The translations under genes were made by a program, and so were the position numbers. DNA of 64,000 bases from Fusicatenibacter saccharivorans (GTDB taxonomy: Bacteria; Bacillota; Clostridia; Lachnospirales; Lachnospiraceae). The notes beneath the pieces were generated by a model. That model had not been told where the DNA came from. It saw only the letters and a list, made by a program, of their open reading frames with translations, and did no database searches. The stretch lies in contig NZ_JAQEGR010000013.1 in assembly GCF_027667425.1 (NCBI RefSeq), positions 62,001 to 126,000 of the forward strand. The letters are read 5' to 3'. Positions 50,284 to 59,565 of this stretch are shown here, in pieces (the stretch's first letter is position 1; every line of letters starts with the position of its first letter).

Positions 50284-51720
50284 ATGAGAAGAACGAAAAT
50301 TGTCTGCACCATGGGACCAAATACCAACTCCCGTGACCTGATGAAAAAACTGATTGAAACCGGAATGGATGTTGCTCGTTTTAATTTTTCTCATGGAGAC
50401 CACGATGAGCAGAAAATGCGTATGGATATGCTGAAAGAGCTTCGAAAAGAGCTGAAAACTCCTGTGGCAATCCTTCTGGACACCAAAGGACCGGAAATTC
50501 GTACCGGCGTTTTAAAAGATGGAAAAAAAGTGAATCTGGTAACCGGACAGACTTTTACCCTGACAACCGTTCAGGAGACCGGAGATGAAAATCACTGTTC
50601 TGTCAGCTACACCGGCCTTACGGAAGATATCAAAGAGGGAGATACGATTTTGATCGATGATGGTCTGATCGGTCTGCGCGTAGAAAAAGTAAATGCACCG
50701 GAAATTGTCTGTACCGTAGTAAACGGCGGCGAGCTCGGAGAAAAAAAGGGCGTGAATGTACCAAACGTTTCGATCAATCTTCCGAACCTCACGGAGAAAG
50801 ACAAAGGAGATCTTCTTTTTGGTATTGAACAGGATATTGATTTTGTTGCAGCTTCCTTTATCCGGAATGCAGAGGCAATTAACGAAATCCGTGAGTTCCT
50901 TGTGGCAAACGGAGGAGAGCATATTGATATCATTGCCAAGATCGAAAATGCGGAGGGTGTGCAGAACATCGACAGCATCATCGATGCGGCAGATGGTGTG
51001 ATGGTTGCAAGGGGAGATCTTGGTGTAGAGATTCCGGCGTGCCAAGTACCGCATGTACAGAAAATCATCATTGAAAAATGCAATCATAAATACAAACCGG
51101 TTATCACAGCAACCCAGATGCTGGATTCCATGATCCGGAACCCGCGTCCGACCCGTGCAGAGGTAGCCGATGTTGCGAATGCAATTTATGATGGAACGGA
51201 TGCGATCATGCTCTCCGGCGAAACAGCAGCCGGAAAATATCCGATCGAGGCAGTTACCATGATGGGAGAGATTGCCGAGCAGACGGAGCGTTATCTGAAA
51301 TTCGAAGACTACCGCGATGGAAAAGCGCTGGAAGGAAAGCTAAATGTTTCCGCAGCAGTCGGAAGTGCAGCCGTTTCTATGGTAGAACACATCAAAGCAG
51401 CCTGCATTGTGACTCCGACGATGTCCGGTCAGACTGCAAGACTGATTTCCAACCTTCGTCCGAGCGTACCGATTTACGGCGTTACCCCATATGAATGGGC
51501 AAGAAGAAAAATGCAGCTCTACTGGGGCGTTCGTCCGGTGACCGGATACGAGGAAGATTCTACGGAGAACATCATTTCCCATGCTATGTATATGGTGCGC
51601 CGTGAGGAGCTTGTAGAACGTGGCGATATGGTTATTTTTACGGCCGGAGACCCTGCTACTAACGAGGTGACGGGTGAAGGATATATGACAAACATGCTTC
51701 ACATTATTCAGGCAAAATAA
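50284..51720 (+). CDS. pyk: Pyruvate kinase
   Basis: The 478-residue enzyme makes pyruvate and ATP from phosphoenolpyruvate at the end of glycolysis. Conserved parts are MRRTKIVCTMGPNTNSRD, ARFNFSHGDHDEQ, LLDTKGPEIRTG, and the signature IIAKIENAEGVQNIDSII with VMVARGDLGVEIP and KPVITATQMLDSMI. It is the short form without the extra carboxyl phosphotransfer domain found in some Bacillales. The ATG follows AAGGAGAG. It precedes lysA by 23 bases. Confidence 0.97.
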   Translation: MRRTKIVCTMGPNTNSRDLMKKLIETGMDVARFNFSHGDHDEQKMRMDMLKELRKELKTPVAILLDTKGPEIRTGVLKDGKKVNLVTGQTFTLTTVQETGDENHCSVSYTGLTEDIKEGDTILIDDGLIGLRVEKVNAPEIVCTVVNGGELGEKKGVNVPNVSINLPNLTEKDKGDLLFGIEQDIDFVAASFIRNAEAINEIREFLVANGGEHIDIIAKIENAEGVQNIDSIIDAADGVMVARGDLGVEIPACQVPHVQKIIIEKCNHKYKPVITATQMLDSMIRNPRPTRAEVADVANAIYDGTDAIMLSGETAAGKYPIEAVTMMGEIAEQTERYLKFEDYRDGKALEGKLNVSAAVGSAAVSMVEHIKAACIVTPTMSGQTARLISNLRPSVPIYGVTPYEWARRKMQLYWGVRPVTGYEEDSTENIISHAMYMVRREELVERGDMVIFTAGDPATNEVTGEGYMTNMLHIIQAK

Positions 51721-51743
51721 GCAGAAGAAGGAGACAAAAGAGA

Positions 51744-53021
51744 ATGACGAAGAAGCCTTTTGTAACAAAAGAAAAACTGGAAGAAATCGCAGCAGCAGTA
51801 CCAACTCCGTTTCACATTTACGATGAAAAAGGAATTCGTGAGAATGCGAAAGCGGTAAAGGAAGCTTTTTCCTGGAATCCGGGATTTCGTGAGTATTTTG
51901 CTGTAAAAGCGAACCCAAACCCGACACTGATCAAAATGCTGGGTGAATATGACTGCGGATGCGACTGCTCTTCTTACACGGAGCTGATGCTTTCCGATGC
52001 GATGGGATTTGAGAAAGATAAAATCATGTTTTCATCCAACGTAACACCGGCTGCAGAGTATCAACTGGCTGCAGAGCTTGGTGCGATCATTAACCTTGAT
52101 GATATTACGCATATTGATTTTCTTGAGAAAACATTAGGCTACATTCCGAAGAAAATCTGTTGCCGTTATAACCCGGGCGGACTGTTTAAAATCAGCACCG
52201 ATATTATGGACAATCCGGGAGATGCCAAATACGGTATGACAACCGAGCAGATTTTTGAGGCATTCCGCATTCTGAAGGCAAAAGGGGCAGAAGAGTTCGG
52301 CATCCATTCCTTCCTTGCAAGTAATACCGTAACCAATGATTACTACCCAGTTCTGGCAAAAACACTGTTTGAGCTGGCTGTAAAGCTGCAGAAAGAGACG
52401 GGCGTGAAGATTAAATTCATCAATCTTTCCGGCGGCGTCGGAATTCCGTACAAACCGGATCAGGAAGGCAATGACATCCGCGTGATTGGCGAGGGTGTAC
52501 ATAAAGTGTACGATGAAGTTCTCGTTCCGGCCGGCATGGGCGATGTTGCAATTTACACGGAAATGGGCCGTTTCATGATGGGACCGTACGGCGGACTCGT
52601 TACCCGCGCCATCCATCAGAAACACATCTACAAAGAGTACATCGGCTGTGATGCCTGCGCGGTCAACCTGATGAGACCGGCTATGTACGGCGCTTACCAT
52701 CACATCACGGTGATGGGAAAAGAAGATCAGCCGTGCGACCACAAATATGACGTAACAGGCTCTCTGTGCGAGAACAACGATAAATTCGCGATCGACCGCA
52801 TGCTTCCGGAAGTGGAAGTCGGAGACCTCCTCTTCATCCACGACACCGGCGCACATGGATTTTCCATGGGATACAACTACAACGGAAAATTAAAATCTGC
52901 AGAGGTTCTGTTAAAAGAGGACGGCAGCTTTGAAGTCATCCGCCGCGCAGAAACCCCGAAGGACTACTTCGCTACACTGGATGGAACACCGGAGTATGAG
53001 AAGATGTTTGGAAATAAATAA
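51744..53021 (+). CDS. lysA: Diaminopimelate decarboxylase-like enzyme
   Basis: The 425-residue PLP enzyme fits the fold III decarboxylase family, most likely LysA, which makes lysine from meso-diaminopimelate. The PLP lysine lies in REYFAVKANPNPTLI, the phosphate-binding INLSGGVGIPY in the middle, and AIYTEMGRFMMGPYG and NLMRPAMYGAYHH toward the end, with GSLCENNDKFAIDR carrying the active cysteine. Related carboxynorspermidine decarboxylases share this layout, so the substrate is not certain. AGAAGGAGAC precedes the ATG. Confidence 0.85.
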   Translation: MTKKPFVTKEKLEEIAAAVPTPFHIYDEKGIRENAKAVKEAFSWNPGFREYFAVKANPNPTLIKMLGEYDCGCDCSSYTELMLSDAMGFEKDKIMFSSNVTPAAEYQLAAELGAIINLDDITHIDFLEKTLGYIPKKICCRYNPGGLFKISTDIMDNPGDAKYGMTTEQIFEAFRILKAKGAEEFGIHSFLASNTVTNDYYPVLAKTLFELAVKLQKETGVKIKFINLSGGVGIPYKPDQEGNDIRVIGEGVHKVYDEVLVPAGMGDVAIYTEMGRFMMGPYGGLVTRAIHQKHIYKEYIGCDACAVNLMRPAMYGAYHHITVMGKEDQPCDHKYDVTGSLCENNDKFAIDRMLPEVEVGDLLFIHDTGAHGFSMGYNYNGKLKSAEVLLKEDGSFEVIRRAETPKDYFATLDGTPEYEKMFGNK

Positions 53022-53035
53022 GAAATAACAACAGT

Positions 53036-53095
53036 AAAACCCCTTTCAAAAAGAACCATGCGGCAGATGGCCGGTTCTTCGAAAGGGGTTTTCTT
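53036..53095 (+). terminator. Terminator after lysA
   Basis: AAAACCCCTTTC pairs with GAAAGGGGTTTT, with an inner GAACC/GGTTC stem, and a T-rich end. Confidence 0.9.
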
Positions 53096-53130
53096 TCTTT
53101 CAAAAGCTGTTTTTTTGAAGGGAAGACAAT

Positions 53131-53172
53131 AAAAAAGATCTGCATCAACGTTCGTTTTTGCAGATCTTTTTT
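53131..53172 (-). terminator. Terminator after tRNA-Leu
   Basis: AAAAAAGATCTGCA (53131-53144) pairs with TGCAGATCTTTTTT (53159-53172), 6 bases downstream of the tRNA on the minus strand. Confidence 0.88.
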
Positions 53173-53177
53173 AGCTA

Positions 53178-53260
53178 TGCCGCTGGCCGGACTCGAACCG
53201 GCACGGTTATTCACCGCTTGATTTTGAGTCAAGTGCGTCTACCAATTCCGCCACAGCGGC
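53178..53260 (-). tRNA. tRNA-Leu (anticodon CAA)
   Basis: On the minus strand the acceptor GCCGCTG pairs with CAGCGGC, the D region reads GGCGGAATTGGTAGACG and the anticodon loop is CTCAAAA, with CAA at its centre (UUG codon). The T arm carries GGTTCGAGTCC. A variable arm is present, as expected for leucine tRNAs. CCA is not encoded. Confidence 0.95.
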
Positions 53261-53358
53261 AGTGTTCGTAATCAGAACAAGATATATTTTACCATAAAAA
53301 CAAGAAGGACGCAAGAGAAAAAAATGGAATAATTATCATAAAAACTTTCTAAAAAAGA

Positions 53359-53387
53359 TTGACGAAAGGAAAAAATAGAAGTATAGT
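53359..53387 (+). promoter_or_regulatory. tracrRNA promoter
   Basis: TTGACG (53359-53364), a 17-base spacer and TATAGT (53382-53387) place the transcript start near 53394. Confidence 0.82.
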
Positions 53388-53393
53388 GTAGAT

Positions 53394-53516
53394 AGTTTAG
53401 TACCATACTAAATTTTACATCATAAGTTCAAATAACGATTTATCGAAAACGCCATCGTTAGATGGTCCACAGTGTGTGGAACGAAAACTGTTGTCTTCAT
53501 AGACAGCAGTTTTTTT
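53394..53516 (+). ncRNA. tracrRNA of the type II-A CRISPR system
   Basis: The RNA begins with an anti-repeat (53395-53431). Its complement runs TTTGA, a bulge, ATGATGTAAAA, a mismatch patch and TATGGTACT, which matches the CRISPR repeat in both arms. Then come CGA-TTTA-TCG (53436-53445), CCATC-GTTA-GATGG (53452-53465), TCCACA-GTG-TGTGGA (53466-53480) and a terminator (AACTGTTGTC with GACAGCAGTT and Ts, ending near 53516). It lies upstream of cas9 in the same direction. Unequal bulges in the anti-repeat duplex are as expected for II-A guides. Confidence 0.9.
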
Positions 53517-53673
53517 GTTGTCTAAAATTAGAAATGAAACATGGTTATGATTCAGTACTGTGAGAACAGCAAGAACCAGGAAGTAGAATTGTTGAAAATA
53601 GGAAAGAAAAGATGTAAAAAATCAAAATATATGGTAAAATTAGATAAAATGTAGAAAATGGAGGAAAGAACAG

Positions 53674-56600
53674 ATGAAAGGGGAATATTATCTCGGACTT
53701 GATATGGGAAGCAGTTCGGTTGGATGGGCTGTGACAAATGAGAAGTACGAAATTTTGCGCGCACATGGAAAAACACTTTGGGGTGTACGGCTATTTGACA
53801 GTGCACAGACTGCAGAAGAGAGAAGAGGGTTTCGGACAGCAAAACGAAGATTGGATCGTCGTAATTGGAGAATAGAATTGCTGCAGAAAATTTTTGCGGA
53901 AGAAGTAGAAAAGATAGATGATGGATTTTTTCGCAGAATGAAAGAGAGTCGTTACTGGCCAGAGGATAAGCGTGACAGGCAGGGAAAGTGTCCGGAACTT
54001 CCCTATGCATTGTTTGCGGATGATGATTACACAGACAAAGAATATCATAAACAGTTTCCAACCATCTATCATCTGAGAAAATGGTTAATGGAAACTGACG
54101 AAACGCCTGATATTCGCCTGATATATCTTGCTCTGCATCATATGATGAAACACAGAGGCCATTTTCTATTAAACGGAAATATCGAACAGGTAAGAGAATT
54201 TCAGACAACATTTGAACAGTTCCTTGAAGCAGTGCGGGCAGAAGAACTTGGCTTTTCTTCCGAGATTGGAGTGGAAAGAAGCAAGGAAATAGAGGCAATT
54301 TTAAAAGACCGAACATTGACCAAATCTGCGAAAAAGACAAAAGCAGTAAAAGCAATGCGGGCAGAAACATCCTGTGAAAAAGAGTGGCTGGGATTGATTA
54401 CCGGTGGAACAGCAAAACTGGGAAATCTGTTTGGGGAAAAACAGATGGATACACTGGAACGGCCAAAACTTTGCTTCGCAGATGCAGGTTATGAAGAATA
54501 CGCTGGAGAGATCGAAGCAGAGCTGGGAGAAAAATATGTATTAATTGAACACGCAAAAGCAGTGTACGATTGGGCTGTTCTGGCTGATATTTTGCAGAAC
54601 TATTCTTCTCTTTCAGAGGCAAAAGTGGCACTTTATGAAAAGCATAAAAAAGATCTGAAAGATCTGAAAAAGCTGGTCAGAGAGAATCTTTCAAGGGAAG
54701 AATATCAGAGACTGTTTGCAAAAAAGGATGAAAAAGCTAATTATTATGCGTATATCAAGGCACCAAAACAATGTAGTCAGGAAGACTTTTACGGTTATCT
54801 GAAAAAGAATATTCTGGGCAAGATATCAGATGTGACGAAAGCATCCTGCATGCAGAAGGAAATGGAAATGGGAACGTTTCTTCCGAAACAGACTGTAAAA
54901 GACAACAGTGTCATTCCATATCAGATTCATTTATATGAATTAAATGCAATCCTGAAAAATCTGGAAGATAAAGTTCCGCTACTGAAAGAGAATGGAGAGA
55001 AGATTCAAAAGATTTTCACATTCCGCATTCCGTACTACGTAGGACCCTTAAACGGAATTCGAAAAAAAGGGGAGAAGAGTAACTGGGCGGTACGAAAAGA
55101 AGGCAAAATATATCCATGGAACTTCGATGAGATGGTAGATTTGGAAGCAAGTGCAGAGCAGTTTATTCGAAGAATGACGAATAAATGTACTTATCTGCCA
55201 AGTGAAGATGTTTTACCAAAGTATTCTCTGCTGTACAGCAAATACGAAGTTTTAAATGAATTAAATAATCTGCGTTTGGATGGAGAAAAGATATCTGTAG
55301 AGCAGAAACAGAAAATATATGAAGAAGTATTCCAGAAAAGCAGAAAGGTTACACAGAAAAAACTGAAAAACTATTTAGTGAAAGAAGGAATTACCGGAAA
55401 AGAAGTTGAAATTACCGGAATTGATGGTGATTTCAAGAGTTCTCTTACGGCATACCATGACTTTAAAGAGAAATTAACAAATCTGTCACTGAACCAGGCG
55501 GAAAAAGAATGCATCATCCTGAACGTAACGCTGTTTGGAGATGATAAAGCGATACTGAAACAGAGATTAAAGAAACTGTTTCCGGAGTTGACAGAAAAAC
55601 AAAGAGACAGCATAAGTAAACTGCCGTATCGTGGTTGGGGAAGACTCTCAAAAGTGTTTTTGGAAGAGATGGAAGCACCGGCACCGGAAACGGGAGAGGC
55701 ATGGTCTATTATTCGGGCTTTGTGGGAGACGAATGACAATCTGATGCAACTGCTTAGCGAAAAATATTTGTTTGCATCGGCAATCGAAGAAAAGAATGGA
55801 AACGAACAGAAAAAACGGGATATTTCGTATGAATTAGTCGAGGAGCTTTACGTATCACCGGCAGTGAAGCGGCAGATTTGGCAGAGCCTTTTGATTGTAA
55901 AGGAAATCTGTAAAGTGATGGGAAACCCACCGAAACGTGTTTTTATAGAAATGGCAAGAGAAAAAACCGATCAGGGAAGAACCTCTTCAAGAAAAAAGAA
56001 ACTGCTGGAACTTTATAAAAAATGTAAAGCGGAAGAAAAAGACTGGATAGATGAGATTGAAAAGCGTTCCGATGCGGAAATGAGAAGAGACAAGCTGTAT
56101 TTGTATTATACGCAAAAAGGAAAATGCATGTATTCCGGTGAAACAATTGAACTGGAGGAATTGTGGGATAATCAGAAGTATGACATTGATCATATTTTTC
56201 CACAGTCCAAAGTGATGGATGATAGCCTGGATAACCGGGTACTTGTAAAGAAAAAGTGTAATCAGATGAAAGAGGATAAATATCCGATCGATGAAACAGT
56301 TCGGAAAAAAATGCAGCCATTCTGGAAATCTTTAGTGGATGCCGGATTGATCAGTGAAGAAAAATATAAACGGCTGATAAGAGGAAATGGATTTGAACCG
56401 TCTGAATTGGCTGGATTTATTTCCAGGCAGCTGGTGGAAACTCGTCAGAGTACAAAAGCGGCAGCAAGTATTCTGCAGCAGGTGATCCCGGATACACAGA
56501 TTGTTTATGTAAAAGCGCCAACCGTTTCAAAGTTCCGTAAGGATTTTAAATTTCTGAAGGTACGGGAGATGAATGATTATCATCATGCGAAGGATGCTTA

Positions 56601-57651
56601 TTTGAATATTGTCGTTGGCAACGCATATTTTGTAAAATTCACATCAAATCCGATTCACTTCATTAAGGAAAATCCGGGAAGAAGTTATAATCTGAAGAAG
56701 ATGTTTGAACAGGAAAGAATTGAACGAAACGGAGAAATTGCCTGGGAAGGCGGGAACGGAACCATTGTGACAGTCCGAAAGTTTATGGAAAAGAACAACA
56801 TTCTTGTGACGCGAAGATCGTATGAGGCAACAGGTGCATTGTTTGACCAGCAGATTGTCAAAAAAGGAAAAGGTCAGGTTCCGATCAAGAGCAGTGATGA
56901 ACGGCTTTGTGATATACAGAAGTATGGAGGATATAACAAAGAGGCGGGAGCTTACTTTGTACTGGCAGAATCGGAGGGCAAAAAGGGAAAGAAAATACGA
57001 ACAATCGAGTATGTGCCGATTCGTCTGAAAAAGGAAATTCAGAAGTCAGAAGAAAATATAATTCGGTATCTGGAAGAGGAAAGACAGTTAAAGAATCCGC
57101 GAGTGCTGGTGCCGGAAATCAAAATAGATACTCTGTTTTGTGTGGACGGATTTTATATGTGGGTTTCCGGAAGATCAGGGGATCAGCTATTGATGCAAGG
57201 TGCAAATCAGCTGGTACTTTCCCAGGAAGAAACAGAAATACTGAAAAAAATAGTACAGTACGTGGAACGTAAAAAACAGAATAAAGAACTGAAAATTTAC
57301 GATTCCGACCATTTAGAAGAAAAGAAGGTGGTGATGCTGTATGAAACCTTTTTAAATAAATTAACAAATACGGTATATGCAAAAAAACTTGGAGCACAGG
57401 CAAAGACATTAACGGAAAAAAGAGAAAAATTTAAAGAATTATGCATAGAAGAAAAGTGTATCGTTTTGTATGAAGTTTTACATTTTTTCCAGTGCCAGAG
57501 TGCTGCCGCTGATTTGAAATTAATTGGAGGATCTGGAAGAGCAGGAATTTTGTGTCTCAACAAAAATATAACCGATTGCAGTCGAATCGAAATGATTCAT
57601 CAATCGCCAACCGGTATCTACGAGCAGACAGTAGACCTGAATGCATTATGA
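53674..57651 (+). CDS. cas9: Cas9 endonuclease (type II-A)
   Basis: The 1325-residue RNA-guided nuclease cuts both DNA strands of a crRNA-matched target. RuvC-I has YLGLDMGSSSVGWAV with Asp10. An arginine-rich bridge helix follows (RRGFRTAKRRLDRRNWR, about residues 49-67). RuvC-II has VFIEMAREKTDQG with Glu759. The HNH domain has YDIDHIFPQSKVMDDS with His840, and RuvC-III has DYHHAKDAYLNIVV with His971 and Asp974. All nuclease residues are therefore present. The REC lobe lies between residues 70 and 740, and the carboxyl part from about 1060 is the PAM-contacting region; the PAM itself cannot be read from sequence. GGAGGAAAGAAC precedes the ATG. The stop overlaps the cas1 start (ATGA). Confidence 0.97.
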   Translation: MKGEYYLGLDMGSSSVGWAVTNEKYEILRAHGKTLWGVRLFDSAQTAEERRGFRTAKRRLDRRNWRIELLQKIFAEEVEKIDDGFFRRMKESRYWPEDKRDRQGKCPELPYALFADDDYTDKEYHKQFPTIYHLRKWLMETDETPDIRLIYLALHHMMKHRGHFLLNGNIEQVREFQTTFEQFLEAVRAEELGFSSEIGVERSKEIEAILKDRTLTKSAKKTKAVKAMRAETSCEKEWLGLITGGTAKLGNLFGEKQMDTLERPKLCFADAGYEEYAGEIEAELGEKYVLIEHAKAVYDWAVLADILQNYSSLSEAKVALYEKHKKDLKDLKKLVRENLSREEYQRLFAKKDEKANYYAYIKAPKQCSQEDFYGYLKKNILGKISDVTKASCMQKEMEMGTFLPKQTVKDNSVIPYQIHLYELNAILKNLEDKVPLLKENGEKIQKIFTFRIPYYVGPLNGIRKKGEKSNWAVRKEGKIYPWNFDEMVDLEASAEQFIRRMTNKCTYLPSEDVLPKYSLLYSKYEVLNELNNLRLDGEKISVEQKQKIYEEVFQKSRKVTQKKLKNYLVKEGITGKEVEITGIDGDFKSSLTAYHDFKEKLTNLSLNQAEKECIILNVTLFGDDKAILKQRLKKLFPELTEKQRDSISKLPYRGWGRLSKVFLEEMEAPAPETGEAWSIIRALWETNDNLMQLLSEKYLFASAIEEKNGNEQKKRDISYELVEELYVSPAVKRQIWQSLLIVKEICKVMGNPPKRVFIEMAREKTDQGRTSSRKKKLLELYKKCKAEEKDWIDEIEKRSDAEMRRDKLYLYYTQKGKCMYSGETIELEELWDNQKYDIDHIFPQSKVMDDSLDNRVLVKKKCNQMKEDKYPIDETVRKKMQPFWKSLVDAGLISEEKYKRLIRGNGFEPSELAGFISRQLVETRQSTKAAASILQQVIPDTQIVYVKAPTVSKFRKDFKFLKVREMNDYHHAKDAYLNIVVGNAYFVKFTSNPIHFIKENPGRSYNLKKMFEQERIERNGEIAWEGGNGTIVTVRKFMEKNNILVTRRSYEATGALFDQQIVKKGKGQVPIKSSDERLCDIQKYGGYNKEAGAYFVLAESEGKKGKKIRTIEYVPIRLKKEIQKSEENIIRYLEEERQLKNPRVLVPEIKIDTLFCVDGFYMWVSGRSGDQLLMQGANQLVLSQEETEILKKIVQYVERKKQNKELKIYDSDHLEEKKVVMLYETFLNKLTNTVYAKKLGAQAKTLTEKREKFKELCIEEKCIVLYEVLHFFQCQSAAADLKLIGGSGRAGILCLNKNITDCSRIEMIHQSPTGIYEQTVDLNAL

Positions 57652-58514
57652 GCTGGCGGATTGTGGTTATTTCCAAACGGGCAAAGCTGGACTATCAGCT
57701 TGGTTACCTTGTGGTGCGAAATGAGGAAGTAACAAAAATACATTTAAGTGAAATATCAACCATTCTGATTGAGTCAACAGCAGCAACAGTCACAACAAGT
57801 CTGCTGGCAGAGCTGACAAAAAAGAAAATAAAAGTGATTTTTTGCGATGAAAAGAGAAATCCATCGTCGGAACTGGTTGGGTATTACGGAAGTCATGATA
57901 CCAGCAATAAAATCAGAAAGCAGATTCAGTGGAGCCGGCACAGTAAAGAAGCGATCTGGACAGAAATTGTGACGGAAAAAATACGAAAACAGAAGGAACT
58001 GTTAAAAAATATGGGAAAGGAAGAAGCGGGTCTGTTAGAATCATATTTACAGGAGATTGGCTGGAACGATGAGACAAACCGGGAAGGGCATGCGGCAAAG
58101 GTATATTTTAATGCATTGTTCGGTATGACATTTACCAGAACTGCGGATTGTCCGGAAAATGCAGCGCTGAATTACGGATATAGCATTTTGTTGTCTGCGT
58201 TTGCGAGAGAAATTGTAGCGAGCGGTTATATTACACAGCTCGGACTCTTTCATGATAATATGTTTAATCAGTTTAATCTGGCGTCCGATTTGATGGAACC
58301 GTTCCGTGTTCTGATTGACCGGGAAGTAATCCAAATGCAGAGGAAAGAATTTACGCATGAGGAAAAAATACAGTTGGTCAATGTATTAAACAACGAAGTC
58401 ATGATAGACGGGAAAACACAGTATGTGAATAATGCCATAAAAATTTACTGTAAAAGTGTATTTGATGCCTTAAATGAGAATGACAGTGCATTGATCCGGT
58501 TTTATGGCCTATGA
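57648..58514 (+). CDS. cas1: Cas1 integrase
   Basis: The 288-residue type II Cas1 inserts new spacers together with Cas2. The active-site signature is FNALFGMTFTRTADCPENAALNYGYSILLSA, and the downstream LGLFHDNMFNQFNLASDLMEPFRVLID contains the catalytic His and Asp. The start is the ATG overlapping the cas9 stop (MSWRIVVISKRAKL); an earlier frame is not supported. The stop overlaps the start of cas2. Confidence 0.95.
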   Translation: MSWRIVVISKRAKLDYQLGYLVVRNEEVTKIHLSEISTILIESTAATVTTSLLAELTKKKIKVIFCDEKRNPSSELVGYYGSHDTSNKIRKQIQWSRHSKEAIWTEIVTEKIRKQKELLKNMGKEEAGLLESYLQEIGWNDETNREGHAAKVYFNALFGMTFTRTADCPENAALNYGYSILLSAFAREIVASGYITQLGLFHDNMFNQFNLASDLMEPFRVLIDREVIQMQRKEFTHEEKIQLVNVLNNEVMIDGKTQYVNNAIKIYCKSVFDALNENDSALIRFYGL

Positions 58515-58831
58515 GTTATCGTTTTATGAGAGTATTGGTACTGTTTGATCTTCCGGTGCTGACGGGCGATCAGAGAAGAGAATATGCGAGATTTCGAAAG
58601 TTTTTATTGAAAAGCGGATTCCTGATGCTCCAGGAATCCGTATACTGTAAGCTTGCGTTAAATACAACTGTAGTGAATGGAATCGTGGATCAGATTCATA
58701 AAAATAAGCCGGAAGAAGGTCTGATACAGCTTTTAACGGTGACTGAGAAGCAGTATGCGAAAATGGATCTGATTGTTGGGAACGTAAAGAGTGAAGTGTT
58801 GAATACGGATGAAAGGCTGGTGATTTTATGA
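58511..58831 (+). CDS. cas2: Cas2
   Basis: The 106-residue protein has the Cas2 ferredoxin-like fold, with MRVLVLFDLPVLTGDQRREYARFRKFLLKSGFLMLQESVYCKL. It bridges Cas1 dimers in the spacer-integration complex. Its start overlaps the cas1 stop and its stop overlaps the csn2 start, so all four genes are coupled. Confidence 0.95.
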   Translation: MSYRFMRVLVLFDLPVLTGDQRREYARFRKFLLKSGFLMLQESVYCKLALNTTVVNGIVDQIHKNKPEEGLIQLLTVTEKQYAKMDLIVGNVKSEVLNTDERLVIL

Positions 58832-59502
58832 AACTGGTACATGTGGACTTGGAAAAACCTATTGCGATTCATCGGAACTGTCCCACGGAATGGATTATAG
58901 AATCACCGGAGCTGTTTTTAAAATATGTGGAGCAGCTGCAAAAACAAAATCAGGGAGAGAAGGGAAATTTCGTACTTTCTAAAGCTGACACAGAGCTGAA
59001 TATGAAAAGAGATGTGGAATTGGTATTAACGCCCTTTTCTCTTGATTTTGCGGATCACAGAATACAAAAACGGTTATTTACAGAGCTGGTCAAAAGTGCG
59101 CAAAATGAAGAAATGTTTCTGGAAACGCAGAGAATTATTGCGGAACTGAAGAAATACATCTATCAATTGGAAGCTGTCAGTGGGTACGAATTGGAACAAA
59201 ATGAGGAAATCGATTTGAGCGCACTCCTAAAATTGATGGGAGTTCAGACAGAAACCGAAAAAGAGATGGGGCTTCTGGAAAAATTAACGCAATATATCAA
59301 AGTTATGGCCGAACTTCTCCAAAAAGAACTGGTGATTTTGGTCAATATTCGATCCTATCTGAACGAAACACAAATAAACAAACTCTCCCAAATGGCATGC
59401 TACTATGAAATATCCTTGCTTTTCATAGAAAATATACAAAGGGACTTTTCGAATCAGAGAGAATATTATATAATTGACAAAGATGGATGTGATGTCTATT
59501 AA
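58828..59502 (+). CDS. csn2: Csn2 adaptation protein (type II-A)
   Basis: The 224-residue Csn2 forms a ring on DNA ends and helps Cas9-Cas1-Cas2 take up spacers. Its presence defines the system as II-A. Visible parts are KLVHVDLEKPIAIHRNCPTEWIIESPELFLKYVEQLQ at the start and LVNIRSYLNETQINKLSQMACYYEISLLFIENIQRD near the end. The reading frame stops at 59500-59502, inside the -10 of the array promoter. Confidence 0.92.
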   Translation: MKLVHVDLEKPIAIHRNCPTEWIIESPELFLKYVEQLQKQNQGEKGNFVLSKADTELNMKRDVELVLTPFSLDFADHRIQKRLFTELVKSAQNEEMFLETQRIIAELKKYIYQLEAVSGYELEQNEEIDLSALLKLMGVQTETEKEMGLLEKLTQYIKVMAELLQKELVILVNIRSYLNETQINKLSQMACYYEISLLFIENIQRDFSNQREYYIIDKDGCDVY

Positions 59503-59565
59503 TATCCATCGGATGTTTGAGTACCTGTTTTGTGCAGATGAAAGCAGTTCATTTTTAAATTTGAG
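59474..59565 (+). promoter_or_regulatory. CRISPR leader with promoter and leader-anchoring motif
   Basis: TTGACA (59474-59479), a 17-base spacer and TATTAA (59497-59502) lie in the last codons of csn2 and read into the array. ATTTGAG (59559-59565) abuts the first repeat and matches the II-A leader-anchoring sequence that directs spacer insertion. GTTTGAGTACC at 59515-59525 is an inverted copy of the repeat end. Confidence 0.8.

Noticed and set aside
53552..54370. 272-codon frame antisense to the start of cas9
   Set aside because: It is low-complexity, Phe/Leu/Ser-rich and lies fully against tracrRNA-adjacent sequence and RuvC-I of cas9.
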